Assembly (NCBI GenBank): GCA_949752745.1
Contig: OX457025.1
Span: forward strand, 52,547,869 to 52,611,868
Source of the DNA: Protula sp. h YS-2021
Taxonomy: Eukaryota; Annelida; Polychaeta; Sabellida; Serpulidae
Length of the DNA stretch: 64,000 nucleotides
Reading direction: 5' to 3'
Positions 23,074 to 35,179 of the stretch are shown piece by piece. The notes under the pieces are model-generated. The model did not search any database and had not been told where the DNA came from. It saw nothing but the letters and a program-made list of their open reading frames with translations. The translations under genes were made by a program, and so were the position numbers. Position 1 is the first letter of the stretch. Every line of letters begins with the position of its first letter.

Positions 23074-23680
23074 AAGGAATGGCAATTAATTTGGAATCAG
23101 TCGATTCAATTCATCCCTACTTGGTCAAAAGTTTTTTTTTTTCGTGTGAAACTTCGCTGGTATGAAGAACAACCATTTTGCGACATTCTTTCACAATTTA
23201 ATTGAATTCTAATGGTTTCGTGAAATTTGAGTAACCAGGTATGCGTCTTCTCTGGCTGTGGTAACCTTTGGTCTACTCGGACGGTGGCGGTCTTTTACAT
23301 CGTTTGTTTGTTGAAACTTCGTGAGCAGTTTCGACACAGCAGACTGCGATACACCAAAACGTTGAGCTGCTATCCTTTGAAAGTCCAGTTTGAGTTTGAC
23401 CAACGATGAGTGCTCTGGTAAGCGGTGAAATCACCGGGCGGTTTTGTTTGATTTTCACACATTGTCCTTAAATCAAATTTTGCAAGATTTGTGATGGTAC
23501 CCCTAGGTCATTGTTTGGCTTGCTATTGTGCATGAAACCATTAGAATTCAATAAAATTGTGAAAGAATGTTGCAAAATGGTTGTTCTTCATACAAGCGAA
23601 GTTTCACATGAATAAAAAAAAAATTTTGACTGAGCAGGGATGAATTGAATCGACTGATTCCAAATTAATTGCCATGCCTT
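23074..23680. mobile_element. Tc1-type element with long inverted repeats
   Basis: Inverted repeats of about 150 bp occupy 23,074-23,222 and 23,531-23,680. They begin aagg.atggcaattaattt and contain gaatcagtcgattcaattca and ggttgttcttcata (in the right arm). A TA dinucleotide flanks both ends (23,072-23,073 and 23,681-23,682), as expected for Tc1/mariner. The 300-bp interior is a remnant of a Tc1 transposase N-terminus, so the element is a deletion derivative that cannot mobilise itself. Confidence 0.92.
23209..23458 (-). pseudogene. Tc1-like transposase N-terminal fragment
   Basis: On the minus strand one frame opens with NRPVISPLTRALIVGQ. After a frame change comes FQRIAAQRFGVSQSAVSKLL, then DRHRPSRPKVTTAREDAYL. 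This is the helix-turn-helix and GRPR-like hook of Tc1 transposases, which bind the inverted repeats. The catalytic DDE domain is absent. Confidence 0.88.
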
Positions 23681-23841
23681 TATATGGTGAACCTGTGCAA
23701 CGAGGAGTTATTTTGAGAAATTGGGAAAATGAGAAAACTTTGAATACACAGCACAATTGATCTATTCAGTGGGTGTTTGTGGTATTGAAATCCTGTGATT
23801 GCACGCCTGCGATGGACTCAGTAAGTTTTACTGATATACTT

Positions 23842-23893
23842 GTTTTTGTTTTTGTTTTGTTTTGTTTTGTTTTGTTTGTTTTTTTGTTTTTTG
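23842..23893 (+). repeat. (TTTTG)n simple repeat
   Basis: Irregular tttttg/ttttg repeat of about 50 bp. Confidence 0.85.
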
Positions 23894-25249
23894 TTTTGGT
23901 TGGGGTGGGGGAGGAGGGGAGAGGTCATTATTAGGCTTTGAAAGTTAATACTGACAAAGCGTTCTTGCTTGTAGGTTTTGACGCGCATTTGCCGTATGGA
24001 GACAGGATGGCACATGTTTTAAAAACAACACAACATGAATCATTTTTCAGTCTTGGTTGCACGATAAGCAGTCACGGATTATTCTGCTTTTCTGTTTCCA
24101 GAATTCAGTGAAAGATTTTACATCACCGAATACTGAAGAACCGATGGATACGTGACAAGAAACTCTGGATTCAAATGATATGCCTGCGATCCACATTGTG
24201 TTCTCTGGTGTAGGGGGTGGTGGTGGTGGGGTGGAGGTGGTAACTGTTATCGAAGACATTTGTGTTGTGCTATTTCGTGTTTTGAGGAAAATTCTACAAA
24301 TGACTGCAGTTGAATAATGAAAATATAATACACAAGCTTGTATTAGACGAAGACTGAAAATAAATAAATCTTATAACATGATTTTTACATTTTATTCCAT
24401 GATTGCCAGAACGCATAAAAAGGAAACAGTAGTATTTTACCTGGTATATATACGCCCGGTAGGTACATGCAGCTGTACTCACCGCTGCTCCAGTATCGAA
24501 AACGCCACGCTACGCACTGCTGAAATTATACACTTTTTTACATCGTCATAACAACTGCGCGACAGAAAGCATCGCAGTGGAGTGCAGAAAATAAGTAATT
24601 TATAAGAGAATATATTTGTAAAAAAAGTTAAGATATAAAAATAAACCACACTCGCATTTTGTCTCATCCGAAAACCCTCCCTTTCAGGCTGGTGCTGCCA
24701 GCGCCACAGGCTGTGTGAGGGTTTTTCTAAGCGTGTTTTCTCAGCTGCGAATCGACTCCAATTTTTAATCAGAATGGAGTCTTTGAATTCCTTTGCCCCT
24801 TTCATATTATTATCCTTTATGGAAAGGTCCCGTTGTAAGGGGCTGCAGTAGTACCGCGAACGCTCAACTGCACTTTTCGGAATTTCATTTCGAAACCTTG
24901 TTCAGCATTTCAGTTACTCTGAAACATATAACATTGTTAGTTGTAAGAAACATGTGGCGATCGTGCTGGTCCAGTTTAAAATAATGAACACATACTCGCC
25001 TGAAGAAGGGCTCTCAGTGCCACTAAAAACTGTCATTCATATCAAGATTATGCCAAATGGGAAAAGTACCGCCCAAAGAAGGGCTTTCATCTTGATTATT
25101 CTGAACATGTTTGACATTGAGTGTGCAGGCTACAGAACTACTCTAGAACGCGGTTACTGTGTGTCCATCGAAAGAATCTATGCCCTACCCGGTGCACGGG
25201 CGCAGATGCCGCCCTCCCCCCCCCCCCCCCCAAAAAAAAAATATATATC
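23894..25249. other. No gene seen
   Basis: Contains a tgggggtggtggtggtggggt tract near 24,215-24,240 (simple sequence) and a C/A homopolymer near 25,208-25,240. No coding or RNA gene is supported. Confidence 0.45.
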
Positions 25250-25760
25250 AAATGTCAAAATTGGCTGTTTCTCAGAAAATTTGTTAGCACGGAGACAGGT
25301 TTTTTCCAGACGAGTTCTGCTATTTGATCCAGCATTCTGAGATTTTATGCAGTGAAAATATATATATATTGTAAATGTGCAATGTCGCATTATTTTTGAA
25401 ATAAGCCAAAAAAATTCAAAATGCAACGGGTCAAAAAATGTTTATTTTTGTGGAAAATTGTTTGCACGGAGATAGATTTTATCCAGATGTGTTCTGCGAA
25501 ACTATTCGATCCAGCGTTCTGAAAGTTTATGCAGTGAAAATATATATATTGTAGATGTGCAAAGTCGTATTATTTTTGAAATTGGCCGAAAGTTGTCAAA
25601 AATACGACATCTCGAAAAAATATTTTTTTATGTAAACTGGTTTGCACCGAGACAAGATTTTGTCCACACGAGTTCTCCAAATCTATTTGATCCAGCGTTC
25701 TGAAATTTTGTGAAGTGAAAATATATATATTGCAGATGTGCAACGTCGTCTTATTTCTTA
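25250..25760 (+). repeat. Three tandem units of about 178 bp
   Basis: Units share acggagacagg.tttttcc, agacgagttctgc, atttgatccagc.ttctga, cagtgaaaatatatatat and atgtgcaa.gtcg.attatt. The gtgaaaatatatat/atgtgcaa block links them to the repeats at 18,319 and 21,965. Confidence 0.88.
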
Positions 25761-26146
25761 AATCTAAAAAAAAATTGTTAGGCAATGTAGTTTTTTCAAT
25801 TTCATTGAATTTACTACCATCCAATGACATGTGTTACACGGGGGATCCTGCCTCACTGAACCTCTAGTTGTTTTTTTTTATTGTGTTTTTATAAATAAAT
25901 AAACCAGACTTTATCGTTTTGGGCCAATTCCAGGTAATAAACAAAGCTATATATGAGCTACTAATAGTGTTTTTTTATATGTTAGTTTCATAAGGTGTCG
26001 CCTTAGGCAAACGAGAAAAACCCCTCCTGTCCCTCAGTCTCTTCAAGTAATCATTTCAATTATTTGAATTTAACTGAAAGTGTTACTTTGTATTTTTTTT
26101 AACCCAAAATAACATAGGAAGGGACTCGAATCATGCCCGCATACTT
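25761..26146. other. No feature seen
   Basis: AT-rich sequence without recognisable genes or repeats. Confidence 0.4.
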
Positions 26147-27001
26147 GCCCAGCCAAACATAATTTAGGAAACACTCTTCTGTGAGATTAGTTGAAACTGA
26201 GAGGATTTGCATGTCACATGCATTAGACGACACCCTTGCACATGCACAGGATCAAGTATAAACAGACCGTTTCCGCCACGGAGAAGCGAAAATTATAGTT
26301 AGACGCCAAATTACGACCCTGAAGACTTAAAAATTCAGAATTCTTAAAAGATGTTTTGCTAAAAGCAAAGTCAGCTTGCAAGCTGAATCAACAATCCACA
26401 TAACGAAGCTCTTGAATGCTATATCCAAGTCAACATTCCGACGTCCATTTAACGTGGATTCGAGGCCGACCAAACCGCAACATTAAATCTGGTTGTAATT
26501 CGGCTGTGGTTGGTCGCAGCCATAAAGCAATGTCTTATCGACGTCTTTGACACAATGTTGAATAGACGTGGATAAACAACACTGTGTAGGCGTTCCTTTT
26601 GGTAACAAAAAAATGCACTTGCTTCTTTCTCACTTTCACGTCTTTGGTGCAAAGTTGAATAGACTTCGGGGAAAAACTTTGATTTTTGTACACGTCGAAA
26701 AGTCGACGTAGTAAAGACGTCGGATCACGACCTAATCGTGTTATCGCTCACCTGAAATGTAAGCCATGACACTTCGCTTTGTAAATTGACCAGCATGAGG
26801 ACGTAAAATATGGGAAGTTTTTTCCTGTCTACTTGTGAAAATATTTTAAAAAATTCACTATATACATATCCTGTGTTAGCGGATAACCCAAGGGTACTTT
26901 GGAGCGTTGACCACTACATGTTATCACTGTCAGATTTTTGCTCTGTCGACTTCCATAATCAACCGAAATTCAACGTTGTTTGAACGTCAAACTTTTGCTG
27001 G
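26147..27001. mobile_element. Possible non-autonomous DNA transposon
   Basis: The right end ttcaacgttgtttgaacgtc, then aaacttttgctggg, ends in an inverse of cccagcaaaa. A weak match, cccagccaaa, lies at about 26,148. The interior is rich in aacgt, gacgt and cgacgtcc-like motifs (26,440-26,720) typical of acgt-rich short elements. The ends match poorly and no target duplication was found. Confidence 0.3.
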
Positions 27002-29386
27002 GATTAATAAATTATATTGTAACGTTATGGGCACTATAATTTGTTGTCATATCTCAACCGCAACAATCTTGTAACGAATGGGCGGTTTACTGTTCTCGCA
27101 TAGAAAGATAGATTTTTTACTGTTGCTTTGGGCAATTAAATGAAAATCTGAAAATGGAAACTAACAAAAAAAATGGATAAAGAATAGAGAGCTTCCCATT
27201 TAGAAATAAATTTGTAATCTCATTTGAAAAATTTGTGCAAAAAATAGTAATAATAAAACATGGGTAAAAGGGAGATAGTTTTTCAGTCAGTTACGTGTGA
27301 ATACAACTGATACCAAATGTTATGGCATCCAAACGTGGGCAACGACATTTCTGGACGTTGGTAAATATGGACGCTGTTGGTTTAAATGATAGAAAAATCT
27401 CATTATCGCTCACCGGAAGTGACGTCACCATGCGCCCGATTAGCGCTCAGTGTGACCTATTCATGTGCCACTATTATCCCTCACTTCATAGCTTCTGGTT
27501 ATGGTTATCGGCACTTAGGGTTGTGGTTATCAGCACCTGAAGCTGTCATGTCTGCCTTATATACCATATAGCCAGTTGTGTGTGTGTGTGGGGGGGGGGG
27601 GGGGGGGGCTGGGGTGGGAGGGCGTCACCAGTTAAAAAAACTGCTTGTGAAGCACGGAACTGAAATGCTCTTTTGGAACTTTTCTTCGCTTAATGACGAA
27701 ACTCTATGAAGAAAACTATGACTAAACTCTATGACGAGCGCACGCACATTGTCATAACAACGAAAAAACTGCTCTCGACGCACAAAACGGAAATTTTCTT
27801 TTCGAACGCTTCGTCGCTGTATGACGAAAACTCCATCACGAAACGCTATGACGTTTTTGTGAGCCGGCGCCCATTGTGACGAAACAAACTACACGACTGA
27901 GTCAGCAAATATATTATTTGTTGACTCGATATGCTGAGTCAGCACAAATTATCACCTTAGCAAACTGACAGTGCGAATAACCACAACCGAAAGGCAGATT
28001 ACCACAACTGAAAGTGCCAATAACCGGAAGTACCAATAACCAAAACCGGAAGTTATGACGCAAGAGTGAGCGTCCCTGTAGTTTTGAAGTTATGTTCGTA
28101 TGAAATTTTGATAAATGACGTCAGAAAAAACTTCAGGGACTATGAAGGCTATGCTGGAACGCACTTGCTGAACGAACAATCAGGAAAAAGGAAGAATCGC
28201 CCGGCTGCCTAACCCCCCCGGACCCACCCCCTGTTCTCATGTTTATTTTATAATTTGTAATAGCGATACATCCACGTTGTTATTTACACTTCAAATGCCC
28301 ATTGAAGAGACCACAAGGCGTTTAAAATTGCAATTTCTGAACCACTGAAGGAATTGGTCATCATTATAAAAGAAACTTTATGCATCCATTGATGATAGCA
28401 CTCACTTTTTGAAATTGCAATTGCTGTTACGATCGATGAGTGTGTACACATTAAAAATTGCAATCCATATGCCGGTTGCGAGATCAGTCGAGTTTACAAA
28501 TTACAATTTCTCTTGCTGTAGATGTGACTTATATCCATTGTGATTCAAGTGAATGGGTAATTTAGTGACCCAGATTGCTGTGAAAAATCATGCTACAATC
28601 ATGGCATACATCACATCTGCTAAAGGGACTCCAAAGATATTGTACCAAGGGCATTTCTACGTAAAGTCAAAAAAAAATAAAAAAAATAGCAAATGGCTAT
28701 GTTTCGTATGAGTGCGAAAAGAGGCGCCAGAACAAATTATCATTACACATTAAACATTACAACTCTCTTTGAGAACGGGGGGTTTGGGGTCGGGGGCGGT
28801 TAGGGTCGGCAGGTTTCGGTAGGGCGGGGGGGGGGGCGTTTGGCCTGTTCCCAAAATGTCCACTGATACTGTGACGAGCACAGAGCTAATAAATCAAGTA
28901 TCAAAAGGCTTATAGAGTCACCATACAATAGCAGTAGCATTTTAAAAACCGGTTACTTAACATTTTTTCAAAGGCCTACATAATCCAGTTCAACTCTGGA
29001 AGAAACATTTTGAAAACTGACTGATAAAAATATTCAATACTGGAGCCATTTGAGGGCCATCTAGGTAACATTCGTACCAAATTTGAAGGAAATCACGTTA
29101 AAATTGTTGGAGAAGAAGGATTTTTAAGATTTACTGAAAAAAAACATGAAAAAACATTGGCTGATAAAAACATTAAAAACATTAAACCTTGCCACAGGCG
29201 CATTTTTGGGGACATTTTTAGAGAGTTTTCAGAAAAAAGTAGAACAAAATTTGAGAGAAATCTTGTCAAAACTGTAAAGATAGAAGCACAATGAAAACTG
29301 ACTAACAAAAAATTTCAAAAAGGCGCCATTTGACTAATTTTTTGGCGAATCGCCAAAAGGTAAATTTTGAAGAGTGTAACCCAGGG
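27002..29386. other. Spacer with simple and inverted repeats
   Basis: Contains a GT/G tract at 27,577-27,610, a G-rich stretch near 28,778-28,833, and an inverted pair of ggttatcggcact / agtgccaataacc blocks near 27,490-27,545 and 27,970-28,050. gccatttga(g/c)... repeats occur near 29,045 and 29,325. No gene is seen. Confidence 0.45.
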
Positions 29387-29388
29387 TA

Positions 29389-30510
29389 CAGTAAAACCTG
29401 GTTAATCGGGACAACGTTGGGACTGGCAAGTTTTGTCCGGATTTTCCAGGTGTCCGGATTATTCATGGTCAGCTATAATGGCCTGACTTTCTCGATAAAT
29501 AAAAAACCACTGCCTATTCGTACCTCTTGCATTCATTTTCGTTCACATAGCTATAAATTACAATTTCACAACCATATTGAGCATATTATTTCTTGATGAA
29601 ATATTGAGTGATAGAGATTTCCTTCTTTGCTGACTCTGAATTTATTTGATCAAACTTGTCCTTCACCAAGAACAGTAATTCAGTCATACGGGCGTTGCCC
29701 TTGAAACTGGAATACTTTATCAGTTCTTCGAGACGAAAACTGTCCTGTCGAGTTGACACTAGTCTTGACTCCATTGTGCTGTCACATTGTTCCTCATCGG
29801 AATCAATGTTTGACCTTCACTTGAACAAGAGTTCTATCGCAATTCCTCAAGGAGACCTTCCTCCCAATTGTGGGCCAAACTTTCACCTGACTGAAGATCT
29901 GAATCGATCATCGCGTATTCCTGAGAGCTTAAGGAGTCAAAGTCACCAGGAAGGTGATCCATAAGAGGAGAAAGCTCTTCACATTTATCCTCGGCAAACT
30001 CGATGCATTCGGAAGTACATCCGAATCCACATTTCTGGAAACACTTGGTCACAATTTCTTTTGCAATGTTCTTTACTGATCCACTAATCCAATAACACGC
30101 ATTAATCCCTTTGGTTATGGCCTGCATGGTCACATCAGGTTCCTCTAACAGCTGAAAGGTGTGTAACAAACTCGCTTTCTAAAAAGCAACTTCATAGCTT
30201 GAATCACTCCTTGACCCATTGCCTGGAGATGACTTGCGGTATTGGCAGGAAAAACACCGATTTTATATTGGTTAAATCCACAGCTTTTGGATGCGATGGG
30301 GCATTGTCCATAAACAACAAAATGTTTCTCTTCTGGCTGCGCATTTTCGTATACAGATTTTTAACCAATCTAGGCATAACTCGCTTGCCATCCAAGCCTT
30401 GAATTTCCATGTGACCGGAAGAGAGTGTGGAACAAGATTCCGGAAAGCACGAGATTTTCTAGTTGTTCCAATAACGAGTGGCTTTTCAAATTCACCATCC
30501 ATATTTGCGC
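29389..30510 (-). mobile_element. Tigger/pogo-like element, 5'-truncated fossil
   Basis: The terminal inverted repeat cagtaaaacctggttaatcg starts at 29,389 after a TA, with a gtccggatt box further in, as in Tigger elements. The transposase reads towards this end on the minus strand. The opposite terminus and the N-terminal DNA-binding region were not found, so the copy is truncated near 30,510. Confidence 0.88.
29586..30502 (-). pseudogene. Tigger transposase C-terminal remnant
   Basis: Minus-strand fragments in more than one frame carry LLFMDNAPSHPKAVDL (a DDE-superfamily catalytic Asp followed by the N-A-P-S-H motif) near 30,250-30,330. Next come AITKGINACYWISGSVKNI near 30,070-30,130 and the ISITQYF tail with a stop at 29,586. 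At least two frame changes separate them. TIGD-type host genes share the fold, but the flanking inverted repeat and frame damage favour a dead transposon. Confidence 0.88.
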
Positions 30511-31473
<963 letters not shown>

Positions 31474-31474
<1 letters not shown>

Positions 31475-31954
31475 CCATATGTAAATGTAATATATATATA
31501 TGAGTGGTTTAATGTTAGCAAAAAGGCCGGACTGAAAATTATTTGGCAATTATATATCGTGAGCAATTTTACACAAATGGACAATATCTCATTGTTTGTA
31601 AAAAAGGATAGAAGTTTAGGCTTATATCACAAAAAGACACAAACCTGGAGTTGGAACAAATCGATTCTGCGATATGTAGGATAAATAGCATTTTCTTGTT
31701 TGTGAAATATTGGCGCTTTAGATCAATATTTTAGCAAAATCGCCAAACAAAATAAGACCATGGTGCAGGATATCCTGGTGCATATTGCTGTAAATTTTAA
31801 AAGGAATCAGACCCGATTTGTATAAACGCAATGTTGTGCACGTTTTCTTCTTTAAGGGATGGTTGAAAGACTCATGGGCGATAACTCCATGATAGGTGAT
31901 GTAACCCATTGCATTCGCTTAGCTGATGCAACTGGAGCCAAACTCAATCCCCTG
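31474..31954. other. No feature seen
   Basis: AT-rich sequence with no recognisable gene. Confidence 0.4.
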
Positions 31955-32032
31955 ATTTCCACTCCTGGCTGGAATCGACCCAGGAACCTTAGGTTTACAA
32001 GACCAAGATCTGACCCACTGAGCTAACCGTGT
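31955..32032 (-). mobile_element. tRNA-like SINE head
   Basis: On the minus strand ggttagctcagtgggtcaga (A-box region) is followed about 30 nt later by cctgggtcgattcc (B box), spaced as in a tRNA. The acceptor-stem ends do not pair, so this looks like a tRNA-derived SINE head rather than a tRNA gene. Confidence 0.6.
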
Positions 32033-32414
32033 TTTCTTAAAAATTTATCGTCTAGTCTCCCCCATAAAATTCACGCTTGCTAAACTGTCTCCCAAAAATC
32101 GTTCTTGTCAAATATAGGAGCAATCCGACCTGAGTGTAAGACATACTTTTTTCTGAAATTGGGCTCTTTTGTGTCAATAATTGGGCCAATTTTTGTCAAA
32201 TCGTCAAACAAAATATACATTAGATGGAGATCTTCCTTTTTCAAGTTTTTTTCCCCAAAATAACACTCCACAGCTTATTACATTAACATACGACAACCTC
32301 ATCTAGCAGTCATTCCCAGACGCAGACACACAGTTAACAGTTCTCTAGATGTTGCAGCATCCGAATGCATTATTTTACTTCTTACATATTATTTACTTTA
32401 ACTTGAGTTGTTCT

Positions 32415-32545
32415 TTAAGGAAGCACGACAAGTGCCACCCGGAAAACCGCGACCCGGACAAGGGCCAGCTGGAAAAGTGCCCCGGCGGACAAGTGTTATC
32501 CGGAAAACTGCCACTCGGACAGCTGCCACACAGAAAACCGTTGTT
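32415..32545 (+). repeat. ccggaaaa/cggacaa minisatellite
   Basis: Alternating boxes ccggaaaactgccactcgga and gacaagtgcca repeat about every 18-20 bp across 130 bp, with drift between units. Confidence 0.85.
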
Positions 32546-33522
32546 TAATGAAGCAACTTGCATATAAATATTTTCTATAGTACGAGGCTAAATACGAGTG
32601 AGTCGTGGCCAGGAACGTGAGCTACGGCTCGAACTGCAGCCCACTATCACTCGCTTCACCAGCTTGATTGTAGATTGGTCAATTATATTAGTTGCAGTGG
32701 TGGCCGATATACCACACGAACAACATAGAGATGTACTGTTTTAAAATATAGTTTGACATTTCTTTGGATTAATATTTTTCAGTTGGAACTCAATTAATTA
32801 TTTAAGCCTTTTAATAAATTGGGAAAACTCCACTGACTGGTAAGGTTTTAATGCGAATAAAGAATATTTATCCACTGTTACTCTCTATAAAATTTCATTG
32901 TAACAGACTCAAACCGAAAAACTTTCTGTGTCATATCCTCTGATATGACACAGATATATTTTTATAGTTGACAGAATGAGATTCCAGGCTGGCTTGCCTA
33001 CCCCTAAAAATAAACCCCTGCTGTGACAAATCACACGTATACGAGCTGTACGTTTTGATCAACCATGTCAACATTTCTTTCAGTCACCGTGTCGTCATAT
33101 TACATTCAACCACAGAAGGTACTACAGTACAGGATACACTTGGCAACATGTTTCACAATTATCTGTTTCTGCTAGCTTAAATTTTAAACAGTTACTACCG
33201 CAGTTTGTTAAATTATGAGATATTTTATACTGGAGAAACAAACGTTTGGAGTTGTCCCACAGAATGCCAACTGCATTAAAGGAAAATCTGATTGTTTTTT
33301 TTTTGTATATGTCAGCATATTTGCATAAAATATGGTGGTAGCTTTGTGACCTCAAAATTGCATCGAAGAAGGAACTGTAAACCGCCTAATTTATTGAAAT
33401 AAAGTTTTCCGACCTCACACCAATTTTCCGCTCTCCCGCCTCCTTATTATGCGGAACAACCATGCCATGCGCAGAACTTGTATCTACGACTCTGCAACAG
33501 TATTACGATGGAGAGCTTCCTG
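32546..33522. other. No gene seen
   Basis: Unique-looking AT-rich sequence apart from the palindrome at 32,926. Confidence 0.4.
32926..32953. other. Perfect 12-bp-stem hairpin
   Basis: ctgtgtcatatc pairs exactly with gatatgacacag across a 4-nt loop (ctct). It is isolated in AT-rich sequence, with no terminator or element context recognised. Confidence 0.9.
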
Positions 33523-33945
33523 CCCGAACACTCGCGTAACGTCTAAAATACATCTATACTAGATCGGCAATATCGGCAACTTCGTCGGCCGATGTATCGG
33601 TTGCACATAGGATTAACTATGGCCCGACGCATAATAGATATAGCGGCTTCGTGCATCGGATATACATCGGGCCGATATATCTTTAATACGTCGGGCCACC
33701 GTCGGAAATATCCCTACAAATTCTTCGACGTCGGATACCAACCGTCGGCTATACGTCGGTTATACGTTTATATTCCGATGCATTTCCGACGAACTTCCGA
33801 TGATTTTTATACGCAAAAAATATTGTTTCTAACCTTAACTGACCCATTGAACCTTTACCAACCATTCATAATTCACATATTCATACATACACCATAGCAT
33901 ATTAATATATAGCATATCTATATATCGCAACTGAACACTAGTACT

Positions 33946-34022
33946 TACTCGGGTTTGAACCGGGGACCTCTTGCATCCTAGGCGCGGAACATACCTCTAC
34001 TCCACGGCGGCTGGGGCTAGTT
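33946..34022 (-). mobile_element. tRNA-like SINE head nested in the 1.66-kb element
   Basis: Minus strand: ccgtggagtagaggtatgtt (A-box region) then ccccggttcaaacccgag (B box), at tRNA-like spacing. The 5' and 3' arms do not form an acceptor stem. Confidence 0.6.
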
Positions 34023-34340
34023 TATTGAGGCAAATGATAATTTTCAAGTATATTCATAATGCTCCACTATTGATTCTTCATAATGTCCCCTACAAAACGT
34101 CAATCGATAAATTTCCGAAGCCGAATAAGCATCGGAAAATATGCGTTTTATAGACGTATAAAAATACGTATAATATACGATTGCAATATCGGCATCTTTT
34201 TTCCGATGAATATCCGACGTCGTTTATACATAGGAAAATATGCGTTTTATAGACGTTTAAAAAAATACGTATAATACGCGTTGGCAATATCGGCATATTT
34301 TTCCGACGCTGTGGAATATGTGGAGCACTCGTACACAACG

Positions 34341-34341
<1 letters not shown>

Positions 34342-34399
<58 letters not shown>
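34342..34399. repeat. (TA)n microsatellite
   Basis: Uninterrupted TA run of about 58 bp inside the 1.66-kb inverted-repeat element. Confidence 0.97.
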
Positions 34400-34402
<3 letters not shown>

Positions 34403-35179
34403 TTCATTTCAAGTTATGCGTGAAATACACAAATTTAGAGATCCATTGGAAATCGGTATATTTCCGACGTTTCACCGACAAATATAACTATATGTATAAT
34501 ATGCGTATATTTTTATACGCATATTACATGCTTGTAATATCTCAAGTAAAAAAATTAGTTTTCGTCGGAATTCGGTATATTTCCGACGTATAGCCGATGC
34601 AGTGATATATTTGTATATTATACGATTATTGTAATCCGTCGGTTATACATCAGTAATATCTTTTTCGAAAACAATTAAGTTTTGTTCCGTCGGAAGTACG
34701 TCTATGTCAGACGTTGGGCCAACATATACAAATATATGTACAATGTACGTATAACTAAATACATCGAATATACGTATGCAATATCCGTTTCATTGTTTTT
34801 TTTTACCATTGGTCGGAAGTTAATCTATTTCCAACGTATAACCAATGCATAAAAATATATGTATAATATATGCATTGAGAAATACGTGTAATATATGAAT
34901 ATAATATTTTTAGCAAAAAATAAATCCCAATTGGTCAGAAGTTCGTCGGAAAAAGATGTCGGCCCGATGAATATTTGCCAACATCTATTAAACTGAGGAA
35001 AATAATCATCGGGCCAACGTCGGTAACCGATGAACTTCCGACGAATGAGAAAAAAATGGAAATTCGACTATTGCCAACCTATAACCGATGCATTACCGAT
35101 GCATCGAAGCCGATGCCGACGTTTTCCGACCTGGTTTATACCGTTCCGACGTCGGCCCGACGTTATGCGAGTGTTCGGG

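Larger units (their letters stand above)
22876..23790 (+). repeat. Two-unit tandem repeat split by a transposon
   Basis: Unit 1 runs about 22,876-23,034 and unit 2 begins at 23,035 with gaagcgaatcaattgttct. Unit 2 is interrupted at a TA by the Tc1 element and resumes at 23,681 with tatatggtgaacctgtgcaa. Shared blocks include ggttattttgaga, ttgggaaaatg and cagcacaattga.ctattca. Confidence 0.85.
33523..35179. mobile_element. 1.66-kb element with 21-bp terminal inverted repeats
   Basis: The left end cccgaacactcgcgtaacgt c (33,523-33,543) is the inverse, with one mismatch, of the right end at 35,159-35,179 (gacgttatgcgag tgttcggg). The interior is unusual: many short tcggccgatg, ccgacgtcgg and ttccgacg motifs are spread through AT-rich DNA with repeated gcgttttatagacgt and aaatacgtataata blocks. 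No transposase is visible. No clear target duplication was found. Confidence 0.75.

Noticed and set aside
31955..34022. Functional tRNA genes at 31,955-32,032 and 33,946-34,022
   Set aside because: A and B boxes are present but the acceptor stems do not pair; SINE heads are more likely.
34090..34593. YI-repeat open frames
   Set aside because: They come from the (TA)n microsatellite.
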